Below, piece after piece: positions 7,142 to 9,549 of a stretch of 9,549 nt of DNA. Source of the stretch: Deltaproteobacteria bacterium (lineage in GTDB: Bacteria > Desulfobacterota > Desulfobacteria > Desulfobacterales > SURF-7); NCBI GenBank assembly GCA_019307665.1, contig JAFDJC010000108.1, positions 1 to 9,549 of the forward strand, written 5' to 3'. The notes under the pieces are model-generated. The model saw only the letters and a program-made list of their open reading frames with translations, was not told the DNA's origin and ran no database searches. Every line of letters starts with the position of its first letter. Position 1 is the stretch's first letter. Position numbers and translations under genes: made by a program.

Positions 7142-7187
7142 ATAACAAAAAAGGGTTTGGGGAAGTTCCCGCAAGCCCTTTGTTATC
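7142..7187 (-). terminator. Intrinsic terminator of tRNA-Pro
   Basis: Directly after the CCA end, the minus strand reads AACAAAGGG, an interrupted stem with inner GGG/CCC and TT/AA pairs, then CCC and six T. Outer pairs are GGG (7178-7176) with CCC (7155-7153), extended by AAA/TTT. The T-tract continues as TTTTTTG. The structure starts within a few bases of the mature tRNA end, typical of a single-tRNA transcript. Confidence 0.8.
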
Positions 7188-7189
7188 AA

Positions 7190-7266
7190 TGGTCGGGACG
7201 GCGCGATTTGAACGCGCGACCCCAGCGTCCCGAACGCTGTGCTCTACCAGACTGAGCCACGTCCCG
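7190..7266 (-). tRNA. tRNA-Pro (anticodon CGG)
   Basis: A 77-nt cloverleaf on the minus strand: acceptor CGGGACG/CGTCCCG, D-stem GCTC/GAGC, anticodon stem CAGCG/CGCTG with loop TTCGGGA (anticodon CGG), variable loop GGGTC, T-stem GCGCG/CGCGC with loop TTCAAAT, discriminator A and an encoded CCA. All stems pair fully. It decodes CCG proline codons. It has its own promoter (7278-7306) and terminator (7142-7187), so it is independent of purA upstream. Confidence 0.97.
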
Positions 7267-7277
7267 ACTTTGGTTGC

Positions 7278-7306
7278 CTTGTATGTTACATGCTTTTAAT
7301 TGTCAA
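7278..7306 (-). promoter_or_regulatory. Sigma70-type promoter of tRNA-Pro
   Basis: On the minus strand TTGACA (7306-7301) is followed after 17 nt by TACAAG (7283-7278). This puts transcription start a few bases before the tRNA 5' end at 7266. The -35 is consensus and the -10 matches four of six bases. It lies between the purA stop (7322) and the tRNA. Confidence 0.6.
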
Positions 7307-7321
7307 ATAAAATATGGTAGG

Positions 7322-8629
7322 TCATTCCTTACCAAGCTGATTATCCATCTGGTTATTTAAAATGATGGTTTCGTCTCTCCCGGGCCCCACAGATACGATG
7401 TCAATCGGCACTTCCGCCAACTCTTCAAGACGTTTTAAATACTGCTTAGTGGTTTCAGGAAGTTCATCAAAGGAACGAATTCCCGAAATATCCTCGGACC
7501 ACCCCGGCATGGTTTCATATACGGGTTTGCATCCTGCCAGTACTTTTAAGCTTGCCGAAAAATGATCCATTACACTGCCTTCGAATTCATATCCGGTACA
7601 GATGTTAATCGATTCCAGTTCTCCCAGGACATCAAGCTTTGTAATTACCAGGCCGGTCAGACCGTTTAACCTGACTGAATTTCTAAGCATGACCATGTCC
7701 AGCCATCCGCAACGCCTTTTCCGCCCCGTGGTGGCGCCGAACTCAACCCCTTTCTTCTGAATAAAGTCGCCTGTTTCATCAAAAAGTTCGGCAGGAAACG
7801 GACCTTCCCCCACCCGGGTCGTATAGGCCTTTACAATCCCGAGTACACCATCAATCTCTTTGGGCCCGATGCCTGATCCGCAAGTTGTGTTGCCTGAGAC
7901 CGTATTTGATGATGTCACAAAAGGATATGTGCCGTGGTCAATATCCAGATGCGTTCCCTGGGCACCTTCAAAAAGGACCTGCTGACCTGACCTTATGCTG
8001 TTGTAAAGCGATACGGATATATTTTCAACATGGGGTGCAAGCTGGCTTGCTTTCCGGCTGTATACCTCTATAATTTCCTCGGCATCTATTGAATCTGCTT
8101 TTAAAAATTCCTTTAGATAGAAATTCTTTTCCTCAACAACCTTTTCCACTTTTTCTCTGAAATCAACCGGATCGATAAGATCGACAAACCGTATACCCCT
8201 TCTGGAGGCTTTGTCCTCGTAGCAAGGCCCGATTCCCCGCCCGGTTGTTCCTATTTTCGTGCCGCCTTTCATCTTCTCCCTGGCGATATCAATGGCCTTG
8301 TGATACGGCATGATAATATGGGCTTTTTCACTTATCCTCAGTTTTTCAGCCCCGCAGTCAATCCCCTTGCTTTCAAGATATTCGATCTCTTCCACCAGCA
8401 CTTCCGGATCAACTACCATCCCGTTTCCGATATAACACGTCTTTCCCTGAAGAATCCCAGACGGTACAAGATGACTGATAAACTGTTCGCCGTCAATCAC
8501 CATTGTATGCCCGGCATTATTGCCGCCCTGGAATCTCACTACGCAATCGGCAAATTCTGCAAGAAAATCGACGATCTTCCCTTTTCCTTCATCCCCCCAC
8601 TGGGTTCCTATAATTACTATATTGGCCAC
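7322..8629 (-). CDS. purA: Adenylosuccinate synthetase PurA
   Basis: PurA joins IMP and aspartate, with GTP hydrolysis, to make adenylosuccinate, the first committed step from IMP to AMP, in the cytoplasm. The 435-aa length is normal. Motifs in order are the GTP loop GDEGKGK (12-18) with catalytic D13, AGHT with catalytic H41, GTTGRGIGPCYEDK (127-140), GAQGTHLDIDHGTYPFVTSS (222-241), TTRVGEGPFP (270-279), TTGRKRRCGW (300-309), the guanine-binding TKLD (330-333) and SVGPGRDET (413-421). All key residues are present. I start at GTG 8629, the third codon of the longest frame, because AGGAG lies 6 nt upstream of it and abuts the earlier TTG. The gene begins 12 nt after the tadA stop and is surely cotranscribed with it. 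No convincing terminator follows before the tRNA-Pro promoter. Confidence 0.97.
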   Translation of the reverse strand: MANIVIIGTQWGDEGKGKIVDFLAEFADCVVRFQGGNNAGHTMVIDGEQFISHLVPSGILQGKTCYIGNGMVVDPEVLVEEIEYLESKGIDCGAEKLRISEKAHIIMPYHKAIDIAREKMKGGTKIGTTGRGIGPCYEDKASRRGIRFVDLIDPVDFREKVEKVVEEKNFYLKEFLKADSIDAEEIIEVYSRKASQLAPHVENISVSLYNSIRSGQQVLFEGAQGTHLDIDHGTYPFVTSSNTVSGNTTCGSGIGPKEIDGVLGIVKAYTTRVGEGPFPAELFDETGDFIQKKGVEFGATTGRKRRCGWLDMVMLRNSVRLNGLTGLVITKLDVLGELESINICTGYEFEGSVMDHFSASLKVLAGCKPVYETMPGWSEDISGIRSFDELPETTKQYLKRLEELAEVPIDIVSVGPGRDETIILNNQMDNQLGKE

Positions 8630-8635
8630 ACCCAA

Positions 8636-8640
8636 CTCCT
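8636..8640 (-). promoter_or_regulatory. Ribosome binding site that fixes the purA start
   Basis: AGGAG on the minus strand sits between the tadA stop (8644-8642) and the GTG at 8629, with 6 nt of spacing to the GTG. The TTG at 8635 directly touches the AGGAG, which rules it out as the functional start. Confidence 0.8.
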
Positions 8641-8641
8641 T

Positions 8642-9091
8642 TTACCGTTTTGATCTAAAAAAATCCTGAATGATCCGGCTGCACTCTTGTTTTAAAATTC
8701 CGCCCCGCACTTCGGGCTTGTGATTCAGCATTCCGTCACTTGAAAAATTATAGATTGATCCTGCGGCACCCCATTTCGGATCATTCGCACCAAAAAAAAC
8801 CTTTGCGATACGTGAATGAATTACTGCACCCATGCACATTACACAAGGCTCGACGGTAACATACAGCGACATGTTTAACAACCGGTAATTGGAAATATGT
8901 GCTGACGCTTCCCGTATTGCCAGAATTTCCGCATGGGCCGTGGAATCGGCAAGACAAATCACACTGTTATGGGCCTTTGAAACCACCTTGCCGCTGTTGT
9001 CAACGATCACCGCCCCTATTGGAACCTCGTCTTCTTCGCGAGCCCTATGCGCTTCCTCCAGCGCAAGTGTCATGAAATCTTCATGGTTCAT
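8642..9091 (-). CDS. tadA: tRNA(Arg) adenosine-34 deaminase TadA
   Basis: TadA deaminates A34 to inosine in the anticodon of tRNA-Arg(ACG), so one tRNA reads CGU, CGC and CGA. In the 149-aa form used here the zinc and catalytic motifs are H53-A-E55 and P82-C83-V-M-C86. They sit in the family context EVPIGAVIV, STAHAEILAI and LYVTVEPCVMCMGAVIHSRI, followed by FGANDPKWGAAGS and the C-terminal EECSRIIQDFFR-like helix. I place the start at ATG 9091 because MNHEDFMTLALEEA aligns with the usual TadA N-terminus. An in-frame ATG at 9106 and a TTG at 9130 are alternatives; none has a good ribosome site, so the start is uncertain. purA follows after 12 nt. The substrate tRNA-Arg(ACG) is encoded divergently 170 bp away. 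Confidence 0.95.
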   Translation of the reverse strand: MNHEDFMTLALEEAHRAREEDEVPIGAVIVDNSGKVVSKAHNSVICLADSTAHAEILAIREASAHISNYRLLNMSLYVTVEPCVMCMGAVIHSRIAKVFFGANDPKWGAAGSIYNFSSDGMLNHKPEVRGGILKQECSRIIQDFFRSKR

Positions 9092-9216
9092 AATTATATG
9101 GTTCATATTTATTGGCCACTGTATCAGCAATGTCAGTTATTTCAACATCAAAACATCATATTGTCATTACAGGAAAAGCCTCACCTTAAAACCGTTAAAT
9201 TTTTTATAACTTCCCG

Positions 9217-9245
9217 TTGACACAAATAACTTAATACCATATAAA
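9217..9245 (+). promoter_or_regulatory. Sigma70-type promoter of tRNA-Arg
   Basis: TTGACA (9217-9222), a 17-nt spacer and TATAAA (9240-9245) make a near-consensus promoter. It would start transcription about 10 nt before the tRNA 5' end at 9263. This is the strongest promoter match in the window, as expected for a stable RNA. Confidence 0.85.
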
Positions 9246-9262
9246 TCGTGTTTATCTTATAC

Positions 9263-9339
9263 GCGCCCGTAGCTCAGCTGGATAGAGTGCCGGACTACGA
9301 ATCCGTAAGTCGGGGGTTCGAATCCCTCCGGGCGCGCCA
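9263..9339 (+). tRNA. tRNA-Arg (anticodon ACG)
   Basis: A 77-nt cloverleaf: acceptor GCGCCCG/CGGGCGC, D-stem GCTC/GAGT with one G-T pair, anticodon loop CTACGAA with anticodon ACG at 9297-9299, variable loop AAGTC, T-stem GGGGG/CCCTC with loop TTCGAAT, discriminator G and encoded CCA. The top pair of the anticodon stem (C9290/T9306) is a mismatch; the other four pair. A34 is the TadA target. The integrase remnant 45 bp downstream suggests that the 3' half is an integration site. Confidence 0.97.
9309..9339 (+). other. Candidate attachment core in the 3' end of tRNA-Arg
   Basis: Tyrosine recombinases commonly integrate into the T-arm/acceptor 3' end of tRNA genes, and one ends 45 bp away facing this tRNA. 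The core is therefore expected within these bases. The second copy would lie at the far end of the element, outside the window, so the boundaries are inferred and not seen. Confidence 0.35.
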
Positions 9340-9350
9340 TTAACACCAAA

Positions 9351-9384
9351 GGCTTACAAGGAATAAACCCTGTAAGCCCTTTTT
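9351..9384 (+). terminator. Intrinsic terminator of tRNA-Arg
   Basis: GGCTTACA (9351-9358) pairs with TGTAAGCC (9371-9378), extended inward by GG/CC across one A-C mismatch, and is followed by CTTTTT (9379-9384). It lies 11 nt after the tRNA. On the minus strand the same hairpin follows the integrase stop with a weaker tail (TTTGG), so it may separate the two convergent genes in both directions. Confidence 0.85.
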
Positions 9385-9549
9385 CTATTTTGCTACCATT
9401 TTGCTACCAAAAACTTTTTTTTCCAACTTATAAGCCGATTCAGGATTAACTGGTTTCATTAAATGAGCGTACACTTTTAAAGTTACAGTTGGATCGGCAT
9501 GTCCAAGTTGAGATTGAATATATTTGATATTTTCGCCCTGCTCAATCAA
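9385..9549 (-). CDS. Tyrosine recombinase (phage/island integrase), C-terminal part, cut by the window edge
   Basis: The frame is open from the window edge to TAG at 9385 and gives 54 residues. The protein begins LIEQGENIKYIQSQLGHADP and continues TVTLKVYAHLMKPVNPESA, ending FGSKMVAK. This is the end of the catalytic domain of a tyrosine recombinase: LGH contains the catalytic His (residue 17 of this fragment) and VYAHL the nucleophilic Tyr (residue 27). Such enzymes cut and rejoin DNA at att sites to integrate phages and islands. The gene is convergent with tRNA-Arg and ends 45 bp from it, the usual arrangement for an element inserted at a tRNA 3' end. The catalytic Tyr is intact; nothing shows here whether the rest of the gene is. 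Confidence 0.9.
   Translation of the reverse strand: MIEQGENIKYIQSQLGHADPTVTLKVYAHLMKPVNPESAYKLEKKVFGSKMVAK
9387..9408. repeat. 11-bp tandem direct repeat in the integrase 3' end
   Basis: ATTTTGCTACC occurs twice back to back (9387-9397 and 9398-9408), inside the last codons of the integrase and about 50 bp from the tRNA. Because 11 is not a multiple of three, the copies are read in different frames (GSKM, then VAK and stop), so DNA-level selection is more likely than protein-level. Paired direct repeats beside an att core are typical of integrase arm-binding sites; that role is inferred. Confidence 0.6.

Noticed and set aside
7007..7189. 60-codon minus-strand frame after tRNA-Pro
   Set aside because: It starts at a TTG inside the tRNA terminator, has no ribosome site and no recognisable protein features.

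Overview
The window reads as bacterial chromosome. Gene style and content suggest a Desulfobacterota (Desulfobacterales-like) anaerobe. The basis is a protein fusing a CoA-transferase to a GNAT acetyltransferase, a membrane kinase-like/PEGA/FGE-sulfatase protein, Shine-Dalgarno-led genes and sigma70-type promoters. This taxonomic guess is inference; no rRNA is present.

Layout, right to left, because nearly every gene is on the minus strand. The right edge (9385-9549) holds the C-terminus of a tyrosine recombinase that points at a plus-strand tRNA-Arg(ACG) (9263-9339). This looks like the boundary of an element integrated at the tRNA 3' end and extending beyond the window. The tRNA has a near-consensus promoter and an intrinsic terminator. 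Divergent from it is tadA, whose enzyme converts A34 to inosine in exactly this tRNA. purA follows 12 nt after tadA, so the two form an operon. Next come a tRNA-Pro(CGG) with its own promoter and terminator (7142-7306), a PaaI-like thioesterase (6461-6934), a small exported protein (5835-6209), and a 630-aa CoA-transferase/GNAT fusion (3772-5664). rsmG overlaps the end of the fusion gene. Last is a 914-aa membrane protein with a degenerate kinase domain, one transmembrane helix, four PEGA repeats and an FGE-sulfatase-like domain. It has its own promoter and ends at a 38-bp perfect palindrome.

How the genes work together: tadA, rsmG and the two tRNAs serve translation and decoding, and purA serves AMP synthesis. 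The thioesterase and the CoA-transferase/GNAT fusion both act on acyl-CoA thioesters. The kinase-like protein looks like a cytoplasm-to-periplasm sensor or scaffold rather than a clear enzyme, because both its kinase and its FGE active-site motifs are degraded.

No gap between genes exceeds 300 bases. The longest, 6210-6460, holds a hairpin with a plus-strand T-tract and a weak promoter candidate. 6935-7141 shows nothing convincing beyond an isolated TATAAA on the minus strand (6962-6967). 5665-5834 holds a small palindrome (5705-5714) and no gene. 1-200 holds a nested inverted-repeat structure and no supported gene. I found no CRISPR array, no complete insertion sequence and no defence system. 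The least ordinary items are the degenerate kinase-PEGA-FGE protein, the Glu-to-Gln change at the expected catalytic position of the CoA-transferase, and the integrated-element boundary at tRNA-Arg.
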